The position numbers and the translations under genes are program-made. Below are positions 16,395 through 25,876 of a DNA stretch of 64,000 bases, in pieces. Below the pieces are notes generated by a model. The model did no database searches, was not told the origin of the DNA, and saw only the letters and a list, made by a program, of their open reading frames with translations. Source of the stretch: Janthinobacterium sp. UMAB-56 (GTDB lineage: Bacteria; Pseudomonadota; Gammaproteobacteria; Burkholderiales; Burkholderiaceae_D). The DNA lies in the NCBI RefSeq assembly GCF_900095265.1, contig NZ_LT607661.1, positions 23,682-87,681 on the forward strand, written 5' to 3'. Positions within the stretch are counted from its first letter, which is position 1, and the number at the start of each line of letters is the position of its first letter.

Positions 16395-18543
16395 GATGGT
16401 CTCCGGCGCCAGGCGCCATATGGTCGAGTAAAGAGGTGTAGATCGAATGCAGGTCGGCCAATGCCGTGTGCAGGCGCAGGTCTTGCTCCTGCTTGCGCTC
16501 GGCTGTCGCTCTTGCTTGCGCTTGTGCCGTGCGCACCACCGCGCCCGCCTGCAGGGTGGCCGCCAGCGCAACCTGCAGTGCCGTGTCGCTGCGCGTGCGC
16601 AGCCAACTGGCGATGTGGTCTACGCACAGCTGCAGCGCGTCGCGCGTGGCGCCCGGCCGCGCGGTCGCAATCAGTTCGCGCAATTCGATCACCGAGTGGC
16701 CGATTTCCAGCAACGTCAGGGCCTGGCGCACGACGCTGCGCGTGGCTGCTCCCGGCGCCGGTCCGGCCGCTGCATTGAGCTGGCTCAGCAAGTCGCGCAC
16801 GCGGTTGTCGAAACGGTGCTTGACTCGTCGCGCCGGCGCCGTGCACGCCTGCAGCGCTTCACGCCACAGGGCCGGGCCGATATGGTCCTTGTGGCCCATC
16901 GTGTGTTCCGGCAGCAGCACGGCAAACACCAGGGCGGCCAGCATCAGGCCGACGATCAGCGCCATGCCGGTGTTCAGGAACGCGGCGCCATCGACATGCA
17001 TCACATTCGTCGGCGCCATTTGCGTGATGAAGGTTGACACGCCCAGGCCCACGCCCAGCTTGGCCGGATTCGTCATCAGATACAGGCCGACGGCGAGGAA
17101 GGGCGCAAAGCTGAGCACCAGCATGGGGAAGCCGTCGCCGTGCACCAGCACGAAGTACACGCAGACGAGGGACAGGGGCATGGCGATCAAAAAGCCTGCC
17201 AGCACTTGCCGGATCATCAGGATGGGGCGCGGCGAGGACGAGGCCAGTGCGCAGAACACGGCCGCCATCAGCATCGCCGTGCTGGCGTAAGGCCAGGCCA
17301 GGAAGTAGGCGCCCAGGGCCAGCAGGGCCAGGCTGATGGCCGCGCGCGCGCCGCTGGCGATCACCAGCGCGGGCGGCGTCTTGGGTGCATATGCCTGCGG
17401 CGTGGCGATGGCCAGAGGCGTGTCGTGCGCCAGGCTGAAATACACTTCGTGAAAGCGGCTCATGTCGCGCGCAAAGCGCTCGAGCAGCTCGCAGACGGTG
17501 TCGAAATCGATGCGCTGCGCATGCACGATGGTTGCGCCATCGATGTCCATGCGTGCCTGGCCCAGCGCCGTTTGCAGATGCTGTTGCATGGTGTCGAGCG
17601 AGCCTTGCGACGGCGTCGTTTGCAGTGCCTCGGCGACGATGGCGTACAGCGGCGCGCACGCCTGCATGACCTGGGTCTCGCCGTCGCGCCGCAGGCGGTC
17701 GAACAGGCGGTGGAAGGTATAGAAGGTGGTCAGCGCCGTCATGAAGGTGGCGTTGAAGGCGTGCAGCTTGCGGTTTTGTGCGCGCACGTGACTCACTTTG
17801 CTGGTGACTTCGAACAGCGCGGCAGAACGGCCCAGTTCCAGCGCCGCCACGTCGGCGGCAAACTGCAAATGCGTCAGTTCCACCTGCGCCGGGGTGAGCT
17901 TTTGCTGTAGCACGTCCTGGCAAAAGCTGAGGAATTTTCCGTAGCGGGCTTGCACCGTGCGCATCACCTGCGTGCCCTGGTGGCGCGGCAGCAGCACGCT
18001 GGAGACCGCCGCCGAGCAGATGATGCCCAGGCTCACTTCGGCCACGCGTGTGACGGCCAGCGCGAACACCTGCATGGGCTGCTCGATGGCGGGCAGGGCT
18101 ATCATGCAGGCAGTGTAGCCGGCCAGCACATACACATACGACTGGGCGTTGCGGTGCAGGGCCGAGCCGCTCGTGCACAGGCCCACCCACAGGGCCAGGC
18201 CGGCGAACAGCAGCACCGGTTGCTGCGGGAACAGGCCGATCAGGGTCAGCGCGGCAGTGCAGCCGAGCAGGGTGCCGCACAGGCGGTAAAAACTTTTCTC
18301 CAGCACCATGCCGCTGCTGGGCAGGGCCAGGATGATGGTGGTGGTCATCGCCGTGCTCGGTGAATCGAGGCCCAGGCGGTAGGCCAGCCACAGGGCGCAG
18401 AACGCCGCGATCAGGGTCTTGCCGACGTAGATCCAGCGTTCGCCCTCCGTCGTGCGCCAGTCCTGCAGCGCCAGCGCCAGCCAGTGGGCCGCCCGGGACA
18501 GGGGGCCGCGCGTGTATGTTGTTGCTGTGGCTGGCGTCATCAA
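16384..18543 (-). CDS. FUSC-family (AaeB-like) efflux transporter
   Basis: 719 residues. Two sets of transmembrane helices: one near residues 40-190 (LIAAFCALWLAYRLGLDSPS, LPQFPQQ-type loops, AGYTACMIALP) and one near 395-560 (AAISLALLALGAYFLAWPYA, AGFLIAMPLSLVCVYFVL). Each is followed by a cytosolic helical region, the FUSC duplicated architecture. It moves substrates, probably aromatic acids, across the inner membrane, driven by the proton gradient. It starts 7 bp after the marR stop and overlaps the DUF1656 gene. Confidence 0.9.
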   Translation of the reverse strand: MMTPATATTYTRGPLSRAAHWLALALQDWRTTEGERWIYVGKTLIAAFCALWLAYRLGLDSPSTAMTTTIILALPSSGMVLEKSFYRLCGTLLGCTAALTLIGLFPQQPVLLFAGLALWVGLCTSGSALHRNAQSYVYVLAGYTACMIALPAIEQPMQVFALAVTRVAEVSLGIICSAAVSSVLLPRHQGTQVMRTVQARYGKFLSFCQDVLQQKLTPAQVELTHLQFAADVAALELGRSAALFEVTSKVSHVRAQNRKLHAFNATFMTALTTFYTFHRLFDRLRRDGETQVMQACAPLYAIVAEALQTTPSQGSLDTMQQHLQTALGQARMDIDGATIVHAQRIDFDTVCELLERFARDMSRFHEVYFSLAHDTPLAIATPQAYAPKTPPALVIASGARAAISLALLALGAYFLAWPYASTAMLMAAVFCALASSSPRPILMIRQVLAGFLIAMPLSLVCVYFVLVHGDGFPMLVLSFAPFLAVGLYLMTNPAKLGVGLGVSTFITQMAPTNVMHVDGAAFLNTGMALIVGLMLAALVFAVLLPEHTMGHKDHIGPALWREALQACTAPARRVKHRFDNRVRDLLSQLNAAAGPAPGAATRSVVRQALTLLEIGHSVIELRELIATARPGATRDALQLCVDHIASWLRTRSDTALQVALAATLQAGAVVRTAQAQARATAERKQEQDLRLHTALADLHSIYTSLLDHMAPGAGDHHAA

Positions 18544-18550
18544 TAGGCTA

Positions 18551-19072
18551 TCAGTTCTGGTTGTTGAGATTGTTCAGGTTGCGCAACTGGCGCATGTACA
18601 GCTTGTCGAGCACTTGCAGCTCTTCTTCCGTCAAGCCTTCGTACAGGGCCGAGGTTTCCTGGTACACGTCGGGCAGCGCCGTTTCGATCAGCGCGCGGCC
18701 CTTGTCGGTCAGCGAGATCATCACCGAGCGGCGGTCGCCGGGGCGCGTGCCGCGGTGGATCAGGCCGCGCGTTTCCAGGTCGTTGCACACGCGCGTCAGG
18801 TTGGCCGGCTTTTCATGACAGGCCATGCCCAGGGTGCAGGCGTTCGAGGTTTCATCGTCCGTGCCGTACAGCACGGCCAGCACCATGTAGCTGGCATCGA
18901 CCAGGTCGTGCTTTTTCAGCGCGGCATTGGTCAGATCCTTCATGCCTTTTTGAATGTGGTACGTCATGCGCAACAAACGCATCAGTTCCATGGGGAAGCC
19001 TGGCATGCGCGTGCGGATGTTTTGCAGCCGCTTGGAGGTGGCGTCAAAAGCGGTCATGTCGTATTCCTTCAT
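18551..19072 (-). CDS. MarR-family transcriptional regulator
   Basis: 173 residues with the winged-helix MarR fold: LGMACHEKPANLTRVCNDLETRGLI (recognition helix) and the wing GTRPGDRRSVMISLTDKGRALI. The N-terminal dimerisation helix includes GFPMELMRLLRMTYHIQKGM. It lies inside the efflux operon, between the outer-membrane channel and the pump genes. Such MarR proteins usually repress their own operon and release DNA on binding the exported aromatic acid (inference). No clear palindrome was identified upstream. Confidence 0.92.
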   Translation of the reverse strand: MKEYDMTAFDATSKRLQNIRTRMPGFPMELMRLLRMTYHIQKGMKDLTNAALKKHDLVDASYMVLAVLYGTDDETSNACTLGMACHEKPANLTRVCNDLETRGLIHRGTRPGDRRSVMISLTDKGRALIETALPDVYQETSALYEGLTEEELQVLDKLYMRQLRNLNNLNNQN

Positions 19073-19130
19073 GTGTGAATAAAGCTCCGATTGTATCTTG
19101 TTGAGCTAGGGCAATGCCAGGATTGCAAGC

Positions 19131-20543
19131 TTAGATTCCACCACCGAGTGCATTCATCAAGGAAACGTACAGATCGAGTTCACGCGCCCCGTTTTGTGCC
19201 TGCTGCTGTTCTTCCGCCAGCAGCGCCACTTGCGTGTTGAGCATGTTGATGGCGTCGCTCATGCCCGCCTTGTACGCCTTTTCCGCCAGGTCGCGCGCGC
19301 GCTGCGCCGTGGCCAGCGCCTGCGTGGTCAGCTGGTGCTGCCTGGCCAGCGACTGGGCGCGGGTGACGGCATTGGCCACGTCCGACATGGCGTTGATGAC
19401 GGTAGCGTTGTACTGCTCCACGGCGCCGTCGTAGATGGCCGTCTGGCTGCCCAGCTGGGCGCGCAAACGGGCACCGGCAAAGATGGGCAGGCTCAGCGCG
19501 GGCGACGCGCCGCGGATCTGCGAATTGGCATCGAGGAAGTGGCTGAAGCCAAATGCCTGGAAGCCGGCAAACGCCACCAGGTTGACGTTCGGGTAAAACT
19601 CGGCCTTGGCGGAGTCGATGCGCTGCGCCGCCGCTTCCACTCGCCAGCGCTGGGCGGCGATGTCGGGCCGGCGGCCGATCAGGTCGGCCGGCAGCGCTGG
19701 CGGGATGGCCAGTGGCTGGTCCAGGCGCAGCACGGGGCGCGTGAGCGCCGCGCCGGCGGCCGGACCCTTGCCCGACAAGGCCGCCAGCTGGTTGCGCAGC
19801 AGGGCCAGCGACTCGGCCGACTGCTCCAGCTGGCGCCGGCCGGCCGGCAGGGTGGTTTCGATTTGCGCCACGTCGATGTCGGTGCCGATGCCGGCCGCCT
19901 TGCGCCGGCGCGTGATGTCGAGGATGCGGGCGCGCTGCGCCAGGCTGCGTTCGATCACGTCCTGCAGCTGGAATTCATACGATAGCTGGATGTAGGTGCG
20001 CACCAAGGCCGTTTCCAGTGCCAGGCGGGCCATCTGCGATTCGGCCGACGCCATCTGCACATCGCCCAGGGCGGCGGACAGGGCGGCGCGGTTGCGGCCC
20101 CACAGGTCCAGGTCGTACGAGGCCGTGACGGTGGCCTGGTTGCGCCAGGCGTAATTGCCGGCCAGCGGTGCCGGCGTGCTGCCATGCTGCGAATACAGTT
20201 CGCGGTTGATGGAGACATTCGCGTCCGCTTGCGGGCGGGTCTTGTCCTCGGCTGCGCCGGCCAGCGCCTCGGCCTGGCGCACGCGCGCCTGGGCGCCGCG
20301 CAGGGTGGGGCTGTCGGCCAGCGCCTGCTCCATCAACCGGTTCAATTGGGGGTCGTGCAAGTCTTGCCACCATTGCGTGCGCGGCCATTGTATGGCGGCG
20401 CTGGCGGCGGCATCCATGGCCTTGCTCGCCTGCAGTGTATTGGCGTCGAGCATGGCCGATTGCGGCGCGATATGGCCCATGTCGGCGCAAGCGCTCAAGG
20501 CAAGGATCAGACTGGCGGCAAGCAAACGGCGGTGCAGGGACAT
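19131..20543 (-). CDS. outer-membrane efflux channel lipoprotein (NodT/OprM type)
   Basis: 470 residues. Lipoprotein signal with lipobox LSAC (Cys19). Two TolC-like OEP repeats, each with long helices (ADSPTLRGAQARVRQAEALA; ALATAQRARDLAEKAYKAG) and beta strands (ANVSINRELYS; VNLVAFAGFQ). FSHFLDANSQIRGASPALSLPIFAG is the family landmark between repeats (in parts: SHFLDANSQI, ALSLPIFAG). First gene of the efflux operon; it completes the tripartite export system with the FUSC pump and HlyD adaptor. Confidence 0.92.
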   Translation of the reverse strand: MSLHRRLLAASLILALSACADMGHIAPQSAMLDANTLQASKAMDAAASAAIQWPRTQWWQDLHDPQLNRLMEQALADSPTLRGAQARVRQAEALAGAAEDKTRPQADANVSINRELYSQHGSTPAPLAGNYAWRNQATVTASYDLDLWGRNRAALSAALGDVQMASAESQMARLALETALVRTYIQLSYEFQLQDVIERSLAQRARILDITRRRKAAGIGTDIDVAQIETTLPAGRRQLEQSAESLALLRNQLAALSGKGPAAGAALTRPVLRLDQPLAIPPALPADLIGRRPDIAAQRWRVEAAAQRIDSAKAEFYPNVNLVAFAGFQAFGFSHFLDANSQIRGASPALSLPIFAGARLRAQLGSQTAIYDGAVEQYNATVINAMSDVANAVTRAQSLARQHQLTTQALATAQRARDLAEKAYKAGMSDAINMLNTQVALLAEEQQQAQNGARELDLYVSLMNALGGGI

Positions 20544-20666
20544 GCAGGGACTCCGGGAGGGATGGTGTTGGGTGATGCTGACAACTCGCCGCGGTGAGCG
20601 CCGGGAGTGGCCCGGGTGCTGCGCCGCAACTGAGGTATGACTGTTTGAAACCGGCTGACTGGTTTC

Positions 20667-20984
20667 TTATTTCACGACGTGCTTGGTCGTCTGCGCGACA
20701 TCAAAGTCCGCTTCCGTTTGCGGGATCAGGCCAGCCTTGCGGGCAGCGTAGAACTCGGCCATGACTTGCTCGCGCGTCACTTGGCTGGTGGCGGTGGCCG
20801 GCGTTTTCGGGTAGTCGACTTCGCTTGTGGCGATTTCGCCGGCGTTGCGGGCGCGGATGTATTCGGCCGTGACTTGCGCGCGCGTCAATGGCTGGCCGTT
20901 GCCAGCAGGTGCCGTGCTTTGGGCGAAAGCCGAGGTGGCGGTGGTGATGGCAAACAATGCTGCGATGAGTGATTTGGCTTGCAT
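20667..20984 (-). CDS. DUF4148 domain exported protein
   Basis: 105 residues. Signal peptide MQAKSLIAALFAITTATSAFA, then two repeats of the DUF4148 type: LTRAQVTAEYIRARNAGEIA and VTREQVMAEFYAARKAGLIP. These give a short helical, probably periplasmic protein. ATG 20984 fits the signal peptide; the frame is open to 21185 but that part is not protein-like. This family is very common in Burkholderiales and has no known function. Confidence 0.85.
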   Translation of the reverse strand: MQAKSLIAALFAITTATSAFAQSTAPAGNGQPLTRAQVTAEYIRARNAGEIATSEVDYPKTPATATSQVTREQVMAEFYAARKAGLIPQTEADFDVAQTTKHVVK

Positions 20985-21269
20985 GATAAGACTCCAAAAT
21001 ATGCATGATGGCTGGGTGGATGGGCCGGCTCGCCACGTACCGGTCGGTTCGGCGGCAGGGTGCTGGTGGGCGCCCTGCCGCCGATGAAGCAGTTTCTGGA
21101 TGAGAAGATGCTTACTTGAATTAACTATAGCAATGAATAGTACATTTGTGAAGTAATTTATGAAAATATTTGTGCGCCGCCGCATTTTGTCCGCAGGAAT
21201 GCCGTGCAGGCGTGCGCCGCCGGCCAGTCCAGGGGAGTAAGCTGGTTCTTTTATTAATGGGAGATAGCC

Positions 21270-21599
21270 ATGAGCAGCAGTTCACTCGATCCGGATAATT
21301 TGCCCGCCACTTCCGACCGCGTACTGGGCAGCGGCCATGGCAAGGGCGCGCTCGGTCCCAGCGACAGCTCCGAAAGCGGTAGCGACATGCAGGGCGTGCC
21401 CGGGCAGGATGCGGAAGAGCTCGAGAACGACAGCGATGCGGCCGGCACCGGCGTGCGGGCTGGCGTGGAACCGCACAACGCGGCGCCCGATGGTGGCGAC
21501 ATCGATGTCGACCATGTGGAGAGCATGGTGCCCGCGCCGGTGGCGCAGGATGGCGGGGACGAACCGCGCACGCCGCAGGCGCCGCTGCCGCGCCCCTGA
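21270..21599 (+). CDS. acidic, disordered hypothetical protein
   Basis: 109 residues, strongly acidic and rich in Gly, Ser, Asp and Pro: SGHGKGALGPSDSSESGSD, AEELENDSDAAGTG, GGDIDVDHVESM. No hydrophobic core, signal peptide or known domain, so probably intrinsically disordered. The segment LGPSDSSESGSD is one I recognise from short Burkholderiales proteins of unknown role. ATG 21270 is preceded by a GGGAGA sequence at a good distance. Confidence 0.75.
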   Translation: MSSSSLDPDNLPATSDRVLGSGHGKGALGPSDSSESGSDMQGVPGQDAEELENDSDAAGTGVRAGVEPHNAAPDGGDIDVDHVESMVPAPVAQDGGDEPRTPQAPLPRP

Positions 21600-21721
21600 G
21601 GCCGGGGGGCGAATTGCCGCCACGAATTACCGCCTCTGCTGCGCCATCAGCGTAAAATGTAGGCAAGGTGGCGTGCGCGCCGCCATGGCCAACCGGCCGG
21701 CACAGCATAGGATGTCAGAGG

Positions 21722-22039
21722 ATGCAAACGCAGATGTCGCAAGAGAAAGAAAAAGGTTTGATGTCGATGTACCGCGAGACGCGGCCACGCGAGTTTTTTG
21801 GTGAAAAAAGTTATACCAATCACCTGGCCTGGAGTGTGCTGGTGGTGTTGCTGGCGCTGGCTTTCTGGCTGGTCGTGGCGCTGGCGGCGGCCGAAAACCA
21901 GCGCTACGCCCTGGAAACGAAGGCTTGCCAGGACCGCGTGTTTCCCACGGAAATCGACATGTCTTGCCTGAAACAGGTCAAGTCGCGCGACCACTGGTGG
22001 CAGCACGTGGGCCACGCGCTGGTGCGCCTGGGCGCCTGA
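21722..22039 (+). CDS. small single-pass membrane protein, Cx12C family (copy 2)
   Basis: 105 residues from ATG 21722; ATG 21734 and 21761 are alternatives, the last with an AAGG sequence just upstream. A polar N-terminal tail of ~40 residues, a transmembrane helix (LAWSVLVVLLALAFWLVVAL), then ENQRYAL, KAC-x12-C and VKSRDHWWQHVGHAL. The last block matches the protein encoded after dsbA (14220-14444) residue for residue at the cysteines, the E/D pair and the WWQH motif. Function unknown. Confidence 0.75.
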   Translation: MQTQMSQEKEKGLMSMYRETRPREFFGEKSYTNHLAWSVLVVLLALAFWLVVALAAAENQRYALETKACQDRVFPTEIDMSCLKQVKSRDHWWQHVGHALVRLGA

Positions 22040-22124
22040 CCCGGGCGCGAGCTGGCTGAACCTGGCGGCGGCCACGAGGGCCGCTGCGGTGAGAGGGTGA
22101 TGGAGCAATAGTGCGGGAGGCACC

Positions 22125-22604
22125 ATGCCACGCGATCACTCGCGCGAGCAGCCGCAATGGCTGCTGGCGCGCCACAGTGCCTTGACGGCGCGCCAGTTGC
22201 TGCGCGCCTACGGCTTGCTATGCCTGTTTTCCCTCGTGATTGCGGCCGCCTTTGCGCTGCGCGGCCTCTGGATCATTCCCGTATTTTCGTTCGCCGAACT
22301 GGGCCTGGTGGCCGCTGCCTTGCTGCACTACCTGCGCCACGCGCGCGACTATGAACACATCGTCTTGCGCGACGGCGTGCTGATCGTCGAACAGGTCAGC
22401 GCCGGGCGCTGCCGGCGCCACGACTTTGCACTCTGTTGCACGCGCATCGCCGTGCCGCAAGGGCCGCGCCAATTGATACACATCAACGATATGCGTGATG
22501 CTAGCCGGCATGTGGCGGTGGGCGTCTTCGCCACGCCAGAGCGGCGCCGGCAGGTGGCACAGGAACTCTGCGCGCTGCTGCCACCGCGAATGTCGCCGCC
22601 GTGA
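22125..22604 (+). CDS. DUF2244 integral membrane protein
   Basis: 159 residues. Two transmembrane helices near residues 30-70 (LLCLFSLVIAAAFALRG, IPVFSFAELGLVAAALLHYL), the DUF2244 pattern including HARDYEHIVLRDGVLIVEQ, then a soluble beta-rich part. In many Burkholderiales this family accompanies cytochrome oxidase genes; none are here. Stops 6 bp before the convergent aldo/keto reductase stop. Confidence 0.85.
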   Translation: MPRDHSREQPQWLLARHSALTARQLLRAYGLLCLFSLVIAAAFALRGLWIIPVFSFAELGLVAAALLHYLRHARDYEHIVLRDGVLIVEQVSAGRCRRHDFALCCTRIAVPQGPRQLIHINDMRDASRHVAVGVFATPERRRQVAQELCALLPPRMSPP

Positions 22605-22609
22605 ACGCT

Positions 22610-23650
22610 TTACACGGCCCGCGACGGGCCTTCCCACAGATTGATATGGCCTTCGCGCGCCTGCACGTCGATGGCGGCCAGTTCGTCGGCCGTGAACGAC
22701 AATTGCTGCAGCGCGGCCACGTTTTCGCGGATTTGCGCACTGCTGCTCGCTCCGATCAGGGTAGAGGTGACACGGGGATCGCGCAGCACCCAGGCCAGTG
22801 CCATCTGCGCCAGGGTTTGCCCCCGCTGCGCGGCGATCTGGTTCAGGGCGCGCACGCGGGCCAGGTTTTCCGCGCTCAGGTGCTGTTGCGTCAGCGAACC
22901 GCCGCCGGGACGGTTGACACGCGCATCCTGCGGCACGCCATCGAGGTACTTGTCGCTGAGCAAACCCTGCGCCAGCGCCGTAAACGTGATACAGCCCATG
23001 CCTTCCTGCTGCAAGGTGTCGAGCAAGCCGTCTTCCTCGATCCAGCGGTTGAGCATATTGTAGGCCGGCTGGTGGATCAGACACGGCACTTTCCACGCCG
23101 TCAGCAGGGCGGCGGCCTCGGCCGTCTTTTGCGGCGAATACGACGACAGGCCCACGTACAGCGCCTTGCCCTGCTGCACGGCGGTGGCCAGCGCGCCCAT
23201 GGTTTCTTCCAGCGGCGTCTCGGCGTCGTAGCGGTGCGAGTAAAAGATGTCGACGTAGTCCAGGCCCAGGCGCCGCAAGCTCTGGTCGAGGCTGGCCAGC
23301 ACGTATTTGCGCGAGCCGCCGCCCTGGCCGTAGGGCCCAGGCCACATGTCCCAGCCCGCCTTGGTGGAAATGATCAGTTCATCGCGGTACGGTAAAAAAT
23401 CGTCGCGCAGCAGCTTGCCGAAATTGCTTTCCGCGCTGCCATACGGCGGGCCGTAGTTATTGGCCAGGTCGAAATGCGTGATGCCCAGGTCGAAGGCGGT
23501 GCGCAGCATGTCGCGCTGCGAGGCCAGATTGTTGCTGTCGCCAAAGTTGTGCCACAAGCCCAGGGACAGCAGCGGCAGTTTCAGCCCGCTGCGTCCGCAC
23601 GTGCGGTATGGCATGCTGTCGTAGCGGTTCTCGGCGGCGTGGTAGCTCAT
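22610..23650 (-). CDS. aldo/keto reductase, YghZ/MgrA type
   Basis: 346 residues, NADPH-dependent TIM-barrel reductase. E. coli YghZ reduces L-glyceraldehyde 3-phosphate and methylglyoxal (family knowledge). Catalytic tetrad visible: FDLANNYGPPYGSAE (Asp, Tyr), STKAGW (Lys), YSHRYD (His). The insert NNYGPPYGSAE and the segment WPGPYGQGGGSRKY are typical of this subfamily, as is the C-terminal GASSSAQIRENVAAL for NADPH. ATG 23650 (MSYHAAENRYDSMPYR) is chosen. It is divergent from the CYTH-CHAD gene. Confidence 0.92.
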   Translation of the reverse strand: MSYHAAENRYDSMPYRTCGRSGLKLPLLSLGLWHNFGDSNNLASQRDMLRTAFDLGITHFDLANNYGPPYGSAESNFGKLLRDDFLPYRDELIISTKAGWDMWPGPYGQGGGSRKYVLASLDQSLRRLGLDYVDIFYSHRYDAETPLEETMGALATAVQQGKALYVGLSSYSPQKTAEAAALLTAWKVPCLIHQPAYNMLNRWIEEDGLLDTLQQEGMGCITFTALAQGLLSDKYLDGVPQDARVNRPGGGSLTQQHLSAENLARVRALNQIAAQRGQTLAQMALAWVLRDPRVTSTLIGASSSAQIRENVAALQQLSFTADELAAIDVQAREGHINLWEGPSRAV

Positions 23651-23771
23651 GGCATCTCCTGGTTGAATGAAGCGCTTATTTTCGCGCAAAATCACGACGG
23701 GCGTGCGTGCGCCTTGCGCGCAATCGGGCGCGCCGTACAATAGGCGTTCAGGAGTCTCGCAAGGAGCGGTC

Positions 23772-25343
23772 ATGGAAATCGAACTGAAGTTGCTGCTGGC
23801 GCCCGACGATGCGCCCCGTCTGCGTGCGCATTCTTTGCTGGCGCAGACTGCGCAAACAGCGCCGCAGGTGCTGCAGATGCACGATATCTATGTCGATACG
23901 CCTGATTTGCAGCTGTGCCGCCACCAGGCGGGCTTGCGCGTGCGCCAGGTGGACGGGCGCTGGGTGCAAACCCTGAAGGCAGGCGGTAGCGTCAGCGGCG
24001 GCTTGCACAGCCGCCACGAATGGGAAGTCGACGTGCCGGGGCCGCAGCCGGACCTCGCCGCGCTCGACTCTGCCATCGGCCGCAAGCAGCCGATACGCGC
24101 GCTGCTGCGCCTGGACACCGTCCGCGACGCCTTGCAGCCGGTGTTTACCACGCGCATCGAGCGCACCGTATGGCTGTTGCGCACGCCGCAGGGCGACCAG
24201 ATCGAATGCGTGCTGGACCAGGGTGTCATTGAAAGCGGCGCGGATGACGCTGCGCGCAGCGTGCCCGTCAGCGAGATCGAACTGGAATTGAAGCAGGGCC
24301 AGGCCGCCAGCCTGTTCGACGTGGCGCTGGCCCTGCTGCAAGACGTGCCGCTGCAACTTGGCCACCTGAGCAAGGCGGAACGCGGCTACCGGCTGGCCTT
24401 GTCCGAACCATTGCAAGCCTTGCGCGCTATTAAGGCGCAGCCCCTGGCGCTGGATGCGGCGATGTCGGTGGAGCAAGTGTTCCTGGCCATCGCCGGCAAT
24501 TGCCTGGAGCAAGTCGGCGGCAACCAGGAGGGCGTGGCGGGGGGCGAGAGTGTAGAAAGCGTGCACCAGATGCGCGTGGGCCTGCGCCGTTTGCGCTCGG
24601 CGCTGGGCATGTTCAAGTCCCTGCTGGCGCTGCCGGACGCCTTGAAGAGCGAACTTGCCTGGCTGGGCGGCGCGCTGGGCGAGGCGCGCGACTGGGATGT
24701 GTTGGCTGGCAATACCCTGGCGCAGCTCGATGGCGCGGCGCAAGCGGATGCGGCGGCGCTGGCAGAGGCGGCGCATGCGCAGGCACGGCGCAAGCACGTG
24801 CAGGCGGCCCAGGCCGTCACATCGGTGCGCTACACGGCGTGCATGCTGGGCTTGCAGCGCTGGCTGCAGGCACGCGCCTGGCGCGACAGTTGCTCCCTGC
24901 GCCAGGTGCGGCGCCTGGACGCGCACGTCCCGCCGTTTGCCCGCGCCATGCTGCGCAAGGACCAGCGCCGCCTGGTGAAGCGCGGCAAGCGCCTGCAGCA
25001 TGCCACGCCGCAGCAGCGCCACCGCTTGCGCATCGCGGCCAAGAAGACGCGGTATGCGACGGAATTTTTTGCCTCGCTGCTGGCCGCGCGCGCCGTGCAA
25101 CCGTATGTGGCGCGGCTATCGACCCTGCAGGATGAACTGGGCCGGCTCAACGATGTGCAGGTGGCCGACCGGCTGCTGCGGCAATTACCCGAGGTCCAGG
25201 CTGACCAGTCCGCTCAGGACGGGCTGCGGCAACACGCGGCCTTCGTGCGCGGCTATCTGGCGGCGCGCGCGCAGGCGCAGGGCCGCGATGGCCGCATGCA
25301 CAAGGCCTGGCGGCGCTTCAAGGCGGCCCGCTTGCCGGCCTGA
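23772..25343 (+). CDS. CYTH and CHAD domain protein (inorganic triphosphatase YgiF-like)
   Basis: 523 residues. The N-terminal CYTH domain (about 1-210) opens with the ExExK signature EIELK at residues 2-6 and has the basic/acidic tunnel strands (GLRVRQVDGRWVQTLKAG, ISEIELELK-type VSEIELELKQG). The CHAD domain (about 245-520) is rich in conserved His/Arg (VHQMRVGLRRLRSALGMFK, QRHRLRIAAKKTRYATEFF), a polyphosphate-binding helical fold. Known members hydrolyse triphosphate or associate with polyphosphate granules. AAGGAG lies just before ATG 23772. Confidence 0.92.
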   Translation: MEIELKLLLAPDDAPRLRAHSLLAQTAQTAPQVLQMHDIYVDTPDLQLCRHQAGLRVRQVDGRWVQTLKAGGSVSGGLHSRHEWEVDVPGPQPDLAALDSAIGRKQPIRALLRLDTVRDALQPVFTTRIERTVWLLRTPQGDQIECVLDQGVIESGADDAARSVPVSEIELELKQGQAASLFDVALALLQDVPLQLGHLSKAERGYRLALSEPLQALRAIKAQPLALDAAMSVEQVFLAIAGNCLEQVGGNQEGVAGGESVESVHQMRVGLRRLRSALGMFKSLLALPDALKSELAWLGGALGEARDWDVLAGNTLAQLDGAAQADAAALAEAAHAQARRKHVQAAQAVTSVRYTACMLGLQRWLQARAWRDSCSLRQVRRLDAHVPPFARAMLRKDQRRLVKRGKRLQHATPQQRHRLRIAAKKTRYATEFFASLLAARAVQPYVARLSTLQDELGRLNDVQVADRLLRQLPEVQADQSAQDGLRQHAAFVRGYLAARAQAQGRDGRMHKAWRRFKAARLPA

Positions 25344-25376
25344 GCCGGTTCCCTTTTGCGCTGGTGCAGTTTCAGT

Positions 25377-25748
25377 TCACAGTTTGCTGTTCTGGCAGCC
25401 GGCGCTCACGCATTCGCGCACGCGGTCCTGCAAAAATTGCGCGCGTTCGATGGTGGTCTGGGTGGCGCAATCGAGGTTGACATAAAAGCCCGACGATTCG
25501 CGTTTGGAACAGCTATTGTTGCGTTTGTCTATCCACGCCAGCTGGCCCGATTTCAGCTTTTGCTTGCCGCCGGCATCGAGCTGGGAGCTAAGTTTCTTGT
25601 AGTTGGCGTTGAGTTCCTTGTCCGCTTCCTGGTATACCTTGTTGAGACAGTACAGGCCGTCGAAGTCATTGCGCGGCGTATCGCAGGCCGAGTTGGCGAA
25701 GGCGGAACCGGAGGCAAATACCAGCAGGGCAAGGATGTATTTTTTCAT
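25377..25748 (-). CDS. LprI/DUF1311-type exported protein
   Basis: 123 residues. Signal peptide MKKYILALLVFASGSAFA followed by a small Cys-rich helical domain: ACDTPRNDFDGLYCLNKVYQ, ADKELNANYKKLSSQLD, LKSGQLAWIDKRNNSC. The LN..Y..L....Q...L...Q..WI..RD.C layout is the lysozyme-inhibitor LprI/DUF1311 pattern. Probably periplasmic. Whether it inhibits lysozyme is unknown. Convergent with the CYTH-CHAD gene. Confidence 0.85.
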   Translation of the reverse strand: MKKYILALLVFASGSAFANSACDTPRNDFDGLYCLNKVYQEADKELNANYKKLSSQLDAGGKQKLKSGQLAWIDKRNNSCSKRESSGFYVNLDCATQTTIERAQFLQDRVRECVSAGCQNSKL

Positions 25749-25876
25749 GGCGGGCTTTCTGAAAAGAGTGGATTGACAGGCGTGGAGTGACAGGCAGGCG
25801 CAAGGCAAGCTCTTGCGCATCGTACAACACTTCCCGCGCAGGCCGCAGACGCTTGCGCGCGCGCCCGCAAGCGCCG

